Shown here in pieces: positions 35,355 to 44,866 of a stretch of 64,000 nucleotides of DNA. The stretch is taken from positions 62,001 to 126,000 of the forward strand of contig NZ_CABVIX010000005.1 in the NCBI RefSeq assembly GCF_902498185.1, read 5' to 3'. Within the stretch, counting starts at the first letter, position 1, and every line of letters starts with the position of its first letter. The notes beneath the pieces were generated by a model that saw only the letters and a program-made list of their open reading frames with translations, was not told where the DNA came from and ran no database searches. Source of the DNA: Pseudomonas fluorescens (GTDB lineage: Bacteria > Pseudomonadota > Gammaproteobacteria > Pseudomonadales > Pseudomonadaceae). Made by a program: the position numbers and the translations under genes.

Positions 35355-36734
35355 ATGTCCAGTAACTCGACTCTGGCCCCCGGCCTGAAGCAGCGTCACG
35401 TCACCATGCTGTCTATCGCCGGTGCCATCGGCGCCGGCCTGTTCATCGGATCCGGGCATGCCATTGCAGCGGCAGGCCCCGCCGCGATCCTGGCGTACGT
35501 GCTGTCTGGCACGCTGGTGGTGCTGGTCATGCGCATGCTGGGGGAGATGGCAGTCGCCTCGCCTGATACCGGATCGTTCTCGACCTACGCCGAACGCGCG
35601 ATGGGACGCACGGCAGGCTTCACCATCGGCTGGCTGTACTGGTGGTTCTGGGTACTGGTCATTCCCATCGAAGCCATCGCAGCGGCGGCCATCCTGCACG
35701 CGTGGTTCCCCAGTATCGAGACCTGGGAGTTCGCCTTGGCGGTCACCGGTCTGCTGACCCTCACCAACCTGTTCAGCGTGGCGCGATATGGGGAGTTCGA
35801 GTTCTGGTTCGCCATGCTCAAAGTCATCGCGGTACTGGCCTTCATCGGCCTTGGCGCGCTCGCCCTGACGGGCGTATTGCCCAACACCAGTGTCAGCGGC
35901 GTTGTCCGACTGAGCAACGAGTTCGGCGGTTTCATGCCCAACGGCATGACCGCAGTGGTCGGTGCCATGCTCACCACCGTATTCAGCTTCATGGGCACTG
36001 AGATCGTGACCATTGCCGCCGCCGAGTCCAGGAACCCCTCCAAGCAGATCACCCGCGCCACCAATTCCGTGGTGTGGCGGATGGGTATCTTCTACATCGT
36101 CTCGGTGTTCCTGATCGTCTCGATCGTGCCCTGGAACGACCCGATGCTGGTGCAGGTAGGCTCCTACCAGCGTGCGCTGGAGCTGATGAATATCCCCCAC
36201 GCGAAGATGATCGTGGACATCGTCGTGTTGATCGCCGTCGCCAGTTGCCTCAACTCGGCGATCTATACGGCCTCGCGGATGGTCTACTCCCTGGGCAAGC
36301 GTGGTGACGGGCCCCGCGTGCTGCAACGTACCTCATCGGCAGGCGTGCCCTGGTTCGCGGTACTGGCAAGCACCGCAGTCGGTTTCCTGACCACAGCGCT
36401 CAACTACTTCGCACCGGGGGAAGTCTTCTCGTTCCTGCTGGCAAGCTCGGGGGCCGTGGCGCTGCTGGTCTACCTGGTCATCGCCATCTCGCAGCTGCTG
36501 CTGCGCAAGGAGATGGATGCCCAGGGAACCCCGATCGATTTCAGGATGTGGCTGTTCCCAGGGCTCAGCTACCTGGTCATCCTTTCCATCGTGAGTATTC
36601 TCGTGGTGATGCTGGTGCTGCCCCAGCACCGGATGGAAGTGCTGGCCACCGGTGGCCTGACGCTGTTCATCATTGGCATGAGCACGGTGTTCTCGGCCAG
36701 AAAACGTGTGCTGCCGCGGGTTGAAACGGCATAG
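35355..36734 (+). CDS. APC family amino acid/amine permease (GabP-like)
   Basis: 459 residues with 12 hydrophobic helices. N-terminal LKQRHVTMLSIAGAIGAGLFIGSGHAI is the amino acid transporter signature of the AAT/GabP group, with EMAVASPDTGSFSTYAERAM, FMGTEIVTIAAAES and NSAIYTASRMVYSLGKRG. It is likely a proton-coupled importer. Its place between creatininase and the GlxA-type regulator suggests creatinine or creatine as substrate, which is inference; GABA or a neutral amino acid is the default from homology. Confidence 0.88.
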   Translation: MSSNSTLAPGLKQRHVTMLSIAGAIGAGLFIGSGHAIAAAGPAAILAYVLSGTLVVLVMRMLGEMAVASPDTGSFSTYAERAMGRTAGFTIGWLYWWFWVLVIPIEAIAAAAILHAWFPSIETWEFALAVTGLLTLTNLFSVARYGEFEFWFAMLKVIAVLAFIGLGALALTGVLPNTSVSGVVRLSNEFGGFMPNGMTAVVGAMLTTVFSFMGTEIVTIAAAESRNPSKQITRATNSVVWRMGIFYIVSVFLIVSIVPWNDPMLVQVGSYQRALELMNIPHAKMIVDIVVLIAVASCLNSAIYTASRMVYSLGKRGDGPRVLQRTSSAGVPWFAVLASTAVGFLTTALNYFAPGEVFSFLLASSGAVALLVYLVIAISQLLLRKEMDAQGTPIDFRMWLFPGLSYLVILSIVSILVVMLVLPQHRMEVLATGGLTLFIIGMSTVFSARKRVLPRVETA

Positions 36735-36855
36735 CGCATCTCCTGCGCACCGGGTGTAAGATCCCGTCGAACTGGATCGACACACAATGACAATGAACTT
36801 GCCGATCACGGCAGACACCCGGTGCTTGTCACTTCTGCTTCAAGGAGCTGTATTG

Positions 36856-37872
36856 ATGGCTAACGCCAAGTCCACGACCGCTGCAAGGGAATGTGCGGTC
36901 CATGATCAATACCCTGAGAAAGTCGTCGGTTTCCTGGTAGTGCCCAACTTCACCACCATCGGCTTCGCCTCCGCCGTCGAGACGTTTCGCATGGCCAACC
37001 TGGCGGCGCGGCGGCCGATGTTCCGTACCGTGGTCATCGCCACTGACATGCAGCCGGTCTGCGCCAGCAACGGCATGCGAATCCTGCCGGACTTCTGCAT
37101 CAACGATGCGCCCCAGCTCGACATGCTGTTCGTGGTGGGACCCAACCCGATCGTTTCCGGCGCCAGCATTCGTCCCGTGCTCAACTGGCTGCGCAAGCTG
37201 GCTCACGAGCAGGTGCCGCTGGGCGGAATCTGTACCGGCAGTCACTTCCTGGCGCGGGCCAATCTGCTTACGGGCTATCGCTGCACCATCCACTGGGAAG
37301 ACATCGAAGCCCTCAAGGAGCGCTTCCCGGGCATCATCATCTCGAATCAGCTGTTCGAGCTGGACCGCGACCGTTACACCAGTTCAGGCGGGGTTGCGTC
37401 GATGGACATGATCCTGCAGCTGATCGCCCGCGAGCCTGGCGGACGGGACATCGCCGCGCATGCGGCCGAGCTGCTGTTGTGTGACCGTGTGCGTGGCGCG
37501 CAGGAGCGACAGCGGGTGCCTTTGCGTCAGCAACTGGGTACCTCCCAGCCCAAGCTCAGCCAGGTGGTGGCGATCATGGAAGCCAATCTCGAGGAGCCCA
37601 TGTCTCTGGAGGAACTTGCCGGGCTCAACGACATATCGGTCCGGCAACTGGAGCGGCTGTTTCACAAGCACCTGCAACGCCGGCCGAGCCAGTATTACCT
37701 CGAGCTGCGGCTGTCACGGGCTCGCCAGCTGTTGCTGCACAGTGAGTCCCAGGTCAGGGATATCGCGCTCGCCTGTGGCTTCGTCTCGCCGGCGCATTTC
37801 TCCAAGTGCTACAGCCGTCTGTTCGGACACTCGCCCATGGGTGAGCGCAAACAGGTCGCCGCGGTGCATTGA
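36856..37872 (+). CDS. GlxA family transcriptional regulator (DJ-1-like domain plus AraC HTH)
   Basis: 338 residues from the ATG at 36856, chosen for its AAGGAG SD. N-terminal DJ-1/PfpI-like domain (VVGFLVVPNFTTIGFASAVE, LDMLFVVGPNPIVSG, GGICTGSHFLARANLLTGYR with the nucleophile-elbow Cys) and a C-terminal AraC domain (MSLEELAGLNDISVRQLERLF, DIALACGFVSPAHFSKCYSR). Relatives include CdhR, GbdR and SouR, which sense quaternary amines, betaines or sarcosine. It should activate the creatinine genes, with creatine or sarcosine as a plausible inducer. Confidence 0.9.
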   Translation: MANAKSTTAARECAVHDQYPEKVVGFLVVPNFTTIGFASAVETFRMANLAARRPMFRTVVIATDMQPVCASNGMRILPDFCINDAPQLDMLFVVGPNPIVSGASIRPVLNWLRKLAHEQVPLGGICTGSHFLARANLLTGYRCTIHWEDIEALKERFPGIIISNQLFELDRDRYTSSGGVASMDMILQLIAREPGGRDIAAHAAELLLCDRVRGAQERQRVPLRQQLGTSQPKLSQVVAIMEANLEEPMSLEELAGLNDISVRQLERLFHKHLQRRPSQYYLELRLSRARQLLLHSESQVRDIALACGFVSPAHFSKCYSRLFGHSPMGERKQVAAVH

Positions 37873-37886
37873 GGGCAAGACCGCGA

Positions 37887-38873
37887 TCAAGCGCCAATGA
37901 CTTCTTCGCGGCTCACGCCATTGGCAACCCGCAGGATATCCGCCATCACCGCCAGCGCAATCTCCGCTGGCGTCTTGCTGCCAAGCCGCAGCCCGATCGG
38001 CGCATGCACCCTGGCCAGCGCCTGCGGGTCCAGCTGCCCCACACGGGTCAGGCGCTCGCGGCGCTTGTCGCTGGTACGCATGGACCCCATCGCGCCGATA
38101 TAGAACGCCTCGGTGCGCACCGCTTCCATCAGTGTCAGATCATCCAGCCGCGGGTCGTGGGTCAGGGCGACCACGGCGGTGGAGGCGTGGCAATTGCCGG
38201 GTTCGGCGATAAACAGCGCGGGCAGTAGTGTCCGCACCTCGACGCCCGGCATCGAGAAATCTGCGAGCACTTCCGGCCGGGGATCACAGAGAACGACTTC
38301 GTAACCCAGCGCCAGTGCAAAACTCGCGCATTGTTCCGCCACCGGCGACCATCCTGCCAGTATCAACCGGTTGACCGCGCCAACCCGTATGCGCACTTCG
38401 CTGGCATCGACCTGCACTCGCGGATCGCTCATGTTCGCTGGCTGCAGTTCACGCGCGGTGCTTTCGAGGGTGACCCGGCGTTGAGAGAGGCCATCACCGT
38501 TCAGGGCGCCTTCGACGCCTTCGAGGTGGGTGCGCGCCTGTTCGCCGGGTTCGATATATTCCAGCAGAACGTCCAGGACACCGCCGCAGGGCAAGGCGAG
38601 ATTTGGCGCCAATCCGCCTTCCCCGTACCGCACGACCTGATTGTGCCCGCCGAAGTAGCCATTGCCGATACGCTCGAGAAAGTCTTCCTCGACGCAGCCG
38701 CCGGAAAGCGATCCCCGCCACTGGCCGTCAGGCAGGGCCGCGAGCATCGCGCCTGGTCCCCGGGGCGCCGAACCGTAGGTGCAAAGCACGGTACATAGCC
38801 AGACTGACTCGCCCTGCTCCAGCCAGTGCAGCGCCTGTCGGATCACCTGTGCATCCAGCAACTTCATCGTCAT
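37887..38873 (-). CDS. xdhC: XdhC family molybdenum cofactor insertion protein
   Basis: 328 residues. N-terminal XdhC/CoxI domain with [34 protein letters not shown] and [15 protein letters not shown]-terminal Rossmann domain ([79 protein letters not shown]). Such proteins bind and sulfurate molybdenum cofactor for xanthine dehydrogenase-type enzymes. No intact molybdoenzyme is nearby; the only one in the window is the relic at 11585. It is convergent with the GlxA-type gene, with 14 bp between their stops. Confidence 0.9.
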   Translation of the reverse strand: MTMKLLDAQVIRQALHWLEQGESVWLCTVLCTYGSAPRGPGAMLAALPDGQWRGSLSGGCVEEDFLERIGNGYFGGHNQVVRYGEGGLAPNLALPCGGVLDVLLEYIEPGEQARTHLEGVEGALNGDGLSQRRVTLESTARELQPANMSDPRVQVDASEVRIRVGAVNRLILAGWSPVAEQCASFALALGYEVVLCDPRPEVLADFSMPGVEVRTLLPALFIAEPGNCHASTAVVALTHDPRLDDLTLMEAVRTEAFYIGAMGSMRTSDKRRERLTRVGQLDPQALARVHAPIGLRLGSKTPAEIALAVMADILRVANGVSREEVIGA

Positions 38874-38942
38874 GGTGTTTTGTCAACTCGCGGCACATAC
38901 GAGCTATGGCAGCGGCGAAGCTGTGTCGGTTCAATTGTGGTG

Positions 38943-39051
38943 TCTGGACCATCGCATTCGTGGGCAAGCCATTCCCACAGGTACAGCGCCGACGCCAAGC
39001 CCAGCGCTGTACCTGTGGGAGCGGGTCTACCCGCGAATGCGGTGGTCCAGA
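38943..39051. repeat. REP-type inverted repeat pair
   Basis: A large imperfect inverted repeat of about 109 bp: TCTGGACC...GCATTCGTGGGCAAGCC...CCCACAGGTACAGCGC and its complement ending CGCGAATGCGGTGGTCCAGA. It contains the GTGGGAGCGGG..CCGCGAA core of Pseudomonas REP elements twice in opposite orientation. It fills the gap between xdhC and metE and may cap both transcripts. Confidence 0.8.
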
Positions 39052-39077
39052 CTCAGTAGGATCATGACCCCTCTAGA

Positions 39078-41366
39078 TCACCCCAACTCCCTGCGCAACT
39101 GCCGCGCCGCGCTGACCATATGCACCAGCGCCGCTTCAGTCTCCGCCCAACCGCGCGTCTTCAGCCCGCAATCCGGGTTCACCCACAGCCGCTCGGCCGG
39201 TATGTGCCGGGCCGCCTTGCGCAGCAGATCAACCATCTCCTGTACATCCGGCACCCGTGGCGAGTGGATGTCATAGACCCCCGGGCCGATCTCATTGGGA
39301 TACTCGAACGCCTCGAACGCCTCCAGCAGTTCCATGTCCGAACGTGAAGTCTCGATGGTGATCACGTCGGCATCCATGGCCGCAATCGACTCGATCACAT
39401 CATTGAACTCGCTGTAGCACATATGGGTATGGATCTGGGTTTCGTCGCGCACGCCCGACGCACACAGGCGAAACGCTTCGGTCGCCCAGTCGAGGTACTG
39501 CTGCCATTGCCCCCGACGTAACGGCAGACCCTCACGCAACGCCGCCTCATCAATCTGCACGATCCTGATCCCGGCGGCTTCCAGGTCAACCACTTCGTCC
39601 CGTATGGCCAGTGCCAGCTGGCGAGCCTGGACTTCGCGGGTGACGTCCTCGCGCGGGAAGGACCACATCAGCATGGTCACCGGCCCGGTCAGCATGCCCT
39701 TCATCACTTTGTCGGTCAGTCCCTGGGCATAGCGGATCCATTCGACGGTCATGGCCTTGGGCCGACTCAGGTCGCCATAGATCACTGCGGGCTTCACGCA
39801 GCGCGAGCCATAGCTTTGCACCCAGCCGAAGCGAGTGAACAGGTAGCCGTCGAGTTGTTCGGCGAAGTATTCGACCATGTCGTTACGCTCCGCCTCACCG
39901 TGCACCAGTACATCCAGGCCGAGCTGCTCCTGCACCCGCACGGCGTGGCGGATTTCGCTCTGCATGGCTTCGGTGTATTCGGCCGCAGTCAGCTTGCCCT
40001 GTTTGTACGACTGCCGCGCCAGCCGGATCGTCCCGGTCTGCGGGAAGGAGCCAATGGTGGTGGTCGGGAGCAACGGCAGGTCGAGAACGGCCCGCTGGCG
40101 CGCGATGCGGCTGGCAAACGGCGACTGACGCTGGCTGTGCGCAGCGCTGGTCGACGCCACGCGGGCCTGGACCGCAGGTTTGTGGATCCGTGACGAAGCG
40201 GCGCGGCTGGCCTGCACGGCCCGGCTCTGAGCCAGGGCGTCCAGCACCTCTGGCGTCTCCGGCGTGTCCAGAGCCCTTGCCAGAATGGCGACCTCTTCGC
40301 ATTTCTGTACGGCAAACGCCAGCCAGCTCTTGAGCTCGGCGTCCAGCGCGTCCTCGCATGCCAGGTCCACCGGGCTGTGCAGCAGCGAGCACGATGGCGC
40401 AACCCAGAGGCGTTCGCCCAGGCGCTCGTGAGCGTGGCGCAGCACTGCAAGGGCATTTTCCAGGTCGCACCGCCAGACGTTGCGGCCGTTGACGAGGCCC
40501 AGCGATAGAATCTTGTAGGCCGGTAGCCGGTCAAGAATGGTCGGATACTGGTCAGGGGCACGTACCAGGTCGATGTGCAGGCCGTCGACCGGCAGGTTGG
40601 CTGCCAGGCCCAGGTTCTCTTCCAGACCGCCGAAGTAAGTGGCCACCAGCTTTCTCAGCGGGTCGCGCTGTATAAGGTTGTAGGCGCGCTCGAACGCGTT
40701 CTTCCAGTCTTGCGGCAGGTCCAGCGCCAGGATCGGTTCGTCGATCTGCACCCACTCCACGCCTTGGGCGGCAAGGCGCTGGAAGATCTGTCCGTACAGC
40801 GGCAGCAAGCGCTCGAGCAGGTCGAGCTTGTCGAACTCGGCGCCCTTGGCCTTGCCCAGCCACAGGTAGGTCAGCGGGCCGATGATCACCGGCTTGACCG
40901 AGTGACCCAGCGCCTTGGCCTCGTCGACCTCCTCGAACAGCTGCTCCCATCCCAGCTGGAACTGCTGGCCGGCGCTGAACTCAGGCACGAGGTAGTGATA
41001 GTTGGTGTCGAACCATTTGGTCATTTCCTGCGCATGGGCGCCCCCGCAGCAGCTGTCGCTGACGCCACGGGCCATGGCGAACAAGGTGTGCAGGTCAGCC
41101 TGGCCATTTGCAGGACGGAAGCGCTCGGGGATCACGCCAAACATCAGCGAGTGGGTCAGGACCTGGTCGTACCAGGCGAAGTCGCCCACCGGCAGCAGGT
41201 CGATACCTGCGGATTTCTGCAGGTCCCAGTGCGCCGTGCGCAAATTGCGCCCTACGGCACGCAGGCCTGCTTCATCAAGCTCCCCTTTCCAGAAGGCTTC
41301 CTGGGCTTTTTTCAGTTCACGGTCGCGCCCGATGCGCGGAAATCCGAGGGAATGGGCCAATGCCAT
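39078..41366 (-). CDS. metE: Cobalamin-independent methionine synthase
   Basis: 762 residues from the ATG at 41366 ([21 protein letters not shown]), with AAGGAG about 13 bases upstream. It transfers methyl from 5-methyltetrahydropteroyltriglutamate to homocysteine, the last step of methionine synthesis. N-terminal and C-terminal barrels are both complete; the catalytic domain shows [61 protein letters not shown] (zinc His/Cys) and [13 protein letters not shown] (zinc Cys). No metR lies next to it, but a MetR-like box is upstream at 41420-41432. Confidence 0.96.
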   Translation of the reverse strand: MALAHSLGFPRIGRDRELKKAQEAFWKGELDEAGLRAVGRNLRTAHWDLQKSAGIDLLPVGDFAWYDQVLTHSLMFGVIPERFRPANGQADLHTLFAMARGVSDSCCGGAHAQEMTKWFDTNYHYLVPEFSAGQQFQLGWEQLFEEVDEAKALGHSVKPVIIGPLTYLWLGKAKGAEFDKLDLLERLLPLYGQIFQRLAAQGVEWVQIDEPILALDLPQDWKNAFERAYNLIQRDPLRKLVATYFGGLEENLGLAANLPVDGLHIDLVRAPDQYPTILDRLPAYKILSLGLVNGRNVWRCDLENALAVLRHAHERLGERLWVAPSCSLLHSPVDLACEDALDAELKSWLAFAVQKCEEVAILARALDTPETPEVLDALAQSRAVQASRAASSRIHKPAVQARVASTSAAHSQRQSPFASRIARQRAVLDLPLLPTTTIGSFPQTGTIRLARQSYKQGKLTAAEYTEAMQSEIRHAVRVQEQLGLDVLVHGEAERNDMVEYFAEQLDGYLFTRFGWVQSYGSRCVKPAVIYGDLSRPKAMTVEWIRYAQGLTDKVMKGMLTGPVTMLMWSFPREDVTREVQARQLALAIRDEVVDLEAAGIRIVQIDEAALREGLPLRRGQWQQYLDWATEAFRLCASGVRDETQIHTHMCYSEFNDVIESIAAMDADVITIETSRSDMELLEAFEAFEYPNEIGPGVYDIHSPRVPDVQEMVDLLRKAARHIPAERLWVNPDCGLKTRGWAETEAALVHMVSAARQLRRELG

Positions 41367-41419
41367 GACAATGCAGCTCCTTGAGTTCGATGGCGCTATT
41401 GTCATGAAATACCGCAAGC

Positions 41420-41432
41420 TGAAACAAACTCA
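41420..41432. promoter_or_regulatory. MetR-like box upstream of metE
   Basis: TGAA-ACAAA-CTCA differs by one base from the MetR consensus TGAA-N5-TTCA and lies about 55 bp upstream of the metE start. It is a single short match, so the call is weak. Confidence 0.3.
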
Positions 41433-41578
41433 TAATTTTCGTGATGATCTCAAGTTTTATTCATTTGTAGCGCGTAACCGTCTGTCGGCACCTCTGCGCA
41501 TTGTCTGAGCCCCGTCAGGTCCACGCCAGTCTTATCAACAGGAGCGATTGACGTTGTTCGCTCCTCCACTCCTGACTC

Positions 41579-41604
41579 GGCCCGCCAGCCGGCGGGCCTT
41601 TTTT
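41579..41604 (+). terminator. Rho-independent terminator without an obvious upstream gene
   Basis: GGCCCGCC-AGCC-GGCGGGCC followed by TTTTTT on the plus strand. No coding gene on that strand ends before it; the nearest upstream feature is the metE promoter region, so it may terminate a small RNA or a leader transcript starting within 41400-41560. Confidence 0.8.
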
Positions 41605-41624
41605 ACAGCATCGAGGTAATTGTC

Positions 41625-41795
41625 ATGACCTACACACAGTTCCAGGGTGGCGGCAACGTGTCTGATGACTGGCCAGAACTCGAACAGGACCAGCGCAATG
41701 ACCGTGCCGACGATCCCGATGCCGACCCGAACGTGGCCGACGACGATGAACCCCGTCCAGGCGTGCCGGCCAGCGACCCGGAATCGGGCGCATAA
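41625..41795 (+). CDS. Small acidic hypothetical protein
   Basis: 56 residues, ATG at 41625 to TAA at 41793-41795: MTYTQFQGGGNVSDDWPELE, then an Asp-rich tail (NDRADDPDADPNVADDDEPR, ending PESGA). Very acidic, no hydrophobic stretch, likely disordered. A GAGG SD lies about 10 bases upstream and a strong terminator follows within a few bases, which supports a real short gene. I do not know the family. Similar small acidic proteins are typical of Pseudomonas stress islands such as the one that follows. Confidence 0.6.
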   Translation: MTYTQFQGGGNVSDDWPELEQDQRNDRADDPDADPNVADDDEPRPGVPASDPESGA

Positions 41796-41799
41796 AAAA

Positions 41800-41826
41800 A
41801 CAGCCCGCTGGAGAGCGGGCTGTTTC
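41800..41826. terminator. Bidirectional rho-independent terminator
   Basis: ACAGCCCGCT-GGAG-AGCGGGCTGT, a perfect 10-bp stem, preceded by seven A and followed by TT. It lies between the small acidic gene (plus) and the DUF6555 gene (minus) and can end both transcripts. Confidence 0.85.
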
Positions 41827-41844
41827 CTGTAAATCGCGCGACGT

Positions 41845-42156
41845 TCAACTCACGACTGGTGGTTTATCCGCCGGTGACTCATTGGACACCTGGCCCGGAT
41901 CGAATGGCCTGGCAGCAAACGCCGCCCCGGTGCCCGACAGGCGCCAGCTGACATCCGTGACCCCGTAGCGCTCCGCCAGGGGTCGACTCACCTTGCGGAT
42001 CTTTTCACGACCGAACTTGGGAATGATCCCGATTCCAGCATCGCAACTGGCCCAATGCCAAGCTTCGGCATTATCCATTTTCTCCTGGCGAATGATGAAC
42101 GTACGCGACTGCCCATGCAGCCGATAGTCGATGATGTACAGTTGCGGCATTGGCAT
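41845..42156 (-). CDS. DUF6555-like small protein
   Basis: 103 residues from the ATG at 42156, nine bases after an AGGAGGG SD. MPMPQLYIIDYRLHGQSRTF, IIRQEKMDNAEAWHWASCDA and GREKIRKVSRPLAERYGVTD resemble the short DUF6555 proteins common in Pseudomonas. The C-terminal 30 residues are longer and less conserved. It has no signal peptide; the function is unknown. The family name is from memory. Confidence 0.7.
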   Translation of the reverse strand: MPMPQLYIIDYRLHGQSRTFIIRQEKMDNAEAWHWASCDAGIGIIPKFGREKIRKVSRPLAERYGVTDVSWRLSGTGAAFAARPFDPGQVSNESPADKPPVVS

Positions 42157-42285
42157 CGTAGGGCCCTCCTTTCTCCATGACGACAATGAATGGAGCGAGG
42201 TTTTTCGAGAAGATTCAAACTATTGTCGAACAATGTGCATGGACGGTTTGGTGGCATATTGCCCGCATCCGGCAGGCTTGGCTTG

Positions 42286-42822
42286 TCAGCCGCCTGCAGG
42301 GTCGAGCTGGATGTACAGACAGTAGGCCGCAAGGACCACCCAGAACACACAGAACAGCCAGGGCGTGCGCATGGAGAAAAGCAGTGACTTGCGATAGCCC
42401 TGCTCCGAGGACTCAAGTTCGCTGAACAGCGGCGAGTCGTCGTAGGCTCGTCCGAACTTGGGTTCGCTACGCAGCAGCTGGCTCTGCTTGAAGTGCCAGT
42501 GATCGATGATGCTGTAGGCCGCGCGAATGCCCGGCCATGCATTGAGGGTGCTGACCAGCCCCAACAAGGCCAGGAAGGTGGGCACCACCAGGGTGAACAG
42601 CCTGCCCCAGTCAGGGTTGAGGTTGGCCATGCACGATCCGAACGCAATGACCAGGAACGACTGCGCCGAGAGGTAGGCATCCGTCCGGTGGGACAGGATC
42701 CCCGTCTCGAACTGAATCTCCCGGCGATAGAACTCCAGCCGTTCCTTCGGCGTGCCGAACATCAACGTGTCGTCGGGCGGATGCAGCGACTCTCCGTGGA
42801 CGTCGGTCACTATGCGGGTCAT
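42286..42822 (-). CDS. Hypothetical membrane protein
   Basis: 178 residues. A soluble start (LMFGTPKERLEFYRREIQFE) is followed by two hydrophobic stretches around residues 52-66 and 74-92 (AYLSAQSFLVIAFGSCMANL, LFTLVVPTFLALLGLVST) and a last one at 152-171 (PWLFCVFWVVLAAYCLYIQL). It resembles small RipA-like or YidH-like membrane proteins in layout only; no family is assigned. It is 33 bp after the Zn-alcohol dehydrogenase gene on the same strand and probably cotranscribed. Confidence 0.65.
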   Translation of the reverse strand: MTRIVTDVHGESLHPPDDTLMFGTPKERLEFYRREIQFETGILSHRTDAYLSAQSFLVIAFGSCMANLNPDWGRLFTLVVPTFLALLGLVSTLNAWPGIRAAYSIIDHWHFKQSQLLRSEPKFGRAYDDSPLFSELESSEQGYRKSLLFSMRTPWLFCVFWVVLAAYCLYIQLDPAGG

Positions 42823-42855
42823 GGAAACTCCTCAGGCTTTGGGCACCTGCCCCGG

Positions 42856-44034
42856 TTACGGCGTAGCGCCAGGCGTCAGGATCACCTTGCGGCAGCGTTC
42901 CTGCTTTTCATCGAACATTTCATAACCACGAACCGCATCCTCGAGTCCCAGGCGGTGGGTCACGATGGCTTCGGGGTTGAGTTCGCCGTTCTGGATGTAC
43001 TCGAGCAACTTGGGCAAGAAGCGGTGAACGTGCGTCTGTCCCATCTTGAAAGAGATGCCCTTGTCGAACGCATCCCCGAACATGAAGGCATGCACGAACC
43101 CTGCATAGACACCGGGCACGCTCACCACGCCCCCGCGACGCACGGCCGCGATGGACTGGCGCAGGGCCTTGCCGCTGCTGCCCTCGATCTTGAGCGTGGT
43201 CAGCACGGTTTCGGTGGTGCTGCCTTTCGCTTCGAAGCCTACTGCATCAATCACCGCGTCCACGCCGCGCATGCCCTTGGTCTGGCGAATGATCGTATCG
43301 GCGGGATCGTCGTCCCTGTGGAAGTTGATGGGGATCACGCCGTATTGCTGCTGCGCGTATTCGAGGCGGTAGTCGAACTCATCGATCATGAAGATCTGGT
43401 CTACCTTGAGCATGCGCGCACACGCCGCCGCCAGCAGCCCCACCGGACCTGCGCCGTAGATCGCCAGCGACGAGCCTTCGCCGATCTCGGCATTGAGCAC
43501 CGCCTGCCAGGCGGTAGGAAGAATGTCGGAGAGAAACAGCACTTTGTCGTCGGCCAGGTCACCCGGCACCTTGAATGGGCCTACGTTGCCCTTCGGCACC
43601 CGCACGTACTCGGCTTGCCCACCGGGGATACCGCCGTAGAGATGGCTGTAGCCAAACAACGCGGCAGGGGGCGGAATGATCTTCTTGTTCAGCGAGGCGC
43701 CAGGGCCGGTATTGGTGGTCTCACAGGCGGCAAACAGGTCATGTTCACAGAAAAAGCAGCTGCCGCAGGCGATCACGAACGGGATCACCACGCGGTCACC
43801 CTTCTTCACGGCAGTCACTTGCGGACCGACCTCTTCGACAATCCCCATGAACTCATGACCCAGGATGTCCCCAGACTTCACGGCTGGCATCTTGCCATGA
43901 TACAGGTGCAGGTCCGACCCACAGATGGCCGTGGCGGTCACCTTGAGCACGACGTCATCCGGCTCCTCGATCGTGGGATCAGGCACGTTGTCAACCCTTA
44001 CATCGGTAGCGCCGTGATAGGTCAGTGCTCGCAT
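42856..44034 (-). CDS. Zinc-dependent alcohol dehydrogenase (formaldehyde dehydrogenase-like)
   Basis: 392 residues, MDR family with both zinc sites: catalytic ([24 protein letters not shown]) and structural ([16 protein letters not shown]). Rossmann motif [19 protein letters not shown]. The length and the [20 protein letters not shown] segment match the glutathione-independent formaldehyde/threonine dehydrogenase-like group. It likely oxidises an alcohol or aldehyde with NAD+. The gene follows the ClpP-like gene by 48 bp on the minus strand and precedes a membrane protein gene, giving a three-gene unit. Confidence 0.9.
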   Translation of the reverse strand: MRALTYHGATDVRVDNVPDPTIEEPDDVVLKVTATAICGSDLHLYHGKMPAVKSGDILGHEFMGIVEEVGPQVTAVKKGDRVVIPFVIACGSCFFCEHDLFAACETTNTGPGASLNKKIIPPPAALFGYSHLYGGIPGGQAEYVRVPKGNVGPFKVPGDLADDKVLFLSDILPTAWQAVLNAEIGEGSSLAIYGAGPVGLLAAACARMLKVDQIFMIDEFDYRLEYAQQQYGVIPINFHRDDDPADTIIRQTKGMRGVDAVIDAVGFEAKGSTTETVLTTLKIEGSSGKALRQSIAAVRRGGVVSVPGVYAGFVHAFMFGDAFDKGISFKMGQTHVHRFLPKLLEYIQNGELNPEAIVTHRLGLEDAVRGYEMFDEKQERCRKVILTPGATP

Positions 44035-44082
44035 AGTGTGAATCCTCCAGGCATTGATAGCACCGTGCAGGCTGCGCGGTGC

Positions 44083-44634
44083 TCAGGCATGCACGCTCCA
44101 CTGGCTCGCGTCGGTGGGGATGGGCAATTCGTCGATTGCGTGGATCATCCCGCTGTCCAGGGCTTCCCGTGGGCCGAGGATCCTTGGATAAGCCATCAGG
44201 CAACGGGGGATGTCCAACGCCTCTGCGGCGCCCTGGGTGCGTTGGTCGACGATCTCTGCATACAGCCGCAGGTCGTAATCCAGGCTCATGGCGTATTCGG
44301 CCATGCGCGCGTGGTCCACCGAGCCGTGCAGGGTCCAGTGGAACGGGTGGAACAGGAACTTGCTGTAGGCGCAGGCGGTGCGGTGTTCGCCTGCCAGGAA
44401 AATGATATTACCCATGGATTCGACCGTGCCCAGGTTATGGGTGTCGACCTGGACCGGCAGCGAACGCAGGAAGTTGTACAGGGTGAAGCCATAGCTGCAC
44501 TCCCCGCCCATGGTCGCTACGTTGATCTGCAAGCGTTCGGCGCCCTGCTGCAGCGCCCGCGTGCACGTATTGATCAGGTTGCCGCAGGTCGATGAGTTGA
44601 TCGGGCCGGTGAAATGAATGATGTGTCTGGCCAT
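44083..44634 (-). CDS. ClpP/crotonase-fold peptidase-like protein
   Basis: 183 residues from the ATG at 44634 (MARHIIHFTGPINSSTCGNL). The ClpP-like fold is visible: VATMGGECSYGFTLYNFLRS, nucleophile Ser73 in VESMGNIIFLAGEHR, and His96 in KFLFHPFHW. The position of the third triad residue (Asp in DRFLSAPEA of ClpP) aligns with Pro in PRILGPREALDSGM, so the catalytic set may be incomplete or different. It lacks a ClpX/ClpA docking context nearby. It heads the unit with the Zn-dehydrogenase. Confidence 0.8.
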   Translation of the reverse strand: MARHIIHFTGPINSSTCGNLINTCTRALQQGAERLQINVATMGGECSYGFTLYNFLRSLPVQVDTHNLGTVESMGNIIFLAGEHRTACAYSKFLFHPFHWTLHGSVDHARMAEYAMSLDYDLRLYAEIVDQRTQGAAEALDIPRCLMAYPRILGPREALDSGMIHAIDELPIPTDASQWSVHA

Positions 44635-44866
44635 GGTGTGCTCCGAAAGCAGGCTGGCTACCACTGGCAGCGCTGGGCGGACTATCCGGTTGAGACGCTT
44701 GGCACTGCAAAGTTCAAAACTTGTCCGGGTCCACTGTTCCGGTCCGCTCGTCAACTGCCGCTGAACCCTTGCAACCATTTCCGGGTCGTTACTTGAGAGG
44801 GCGCCGCCTCTCGAACGCCGTATTCAAGGAGTAAAGCATGGCACATGACGAACGTAGGGAGACGCC

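Noticed and set aside
35331..36326. A 331-codon minus-strand frame rich in His, Asp and Gly
   Set aside because: It is the reverse reading of the APC permease gene; hydrophobic codons read backwards give this composition.
42493..44595. A 700-codon open frame on the plus strand
   Set aside because: It is antisense to the Zn-alcohol dehydrogenase and ClpP-like genes, which have clear motifs; the sequence is His/Arg/Gly rich without any domain. Long antisense frames are common in GC-rich DNA.
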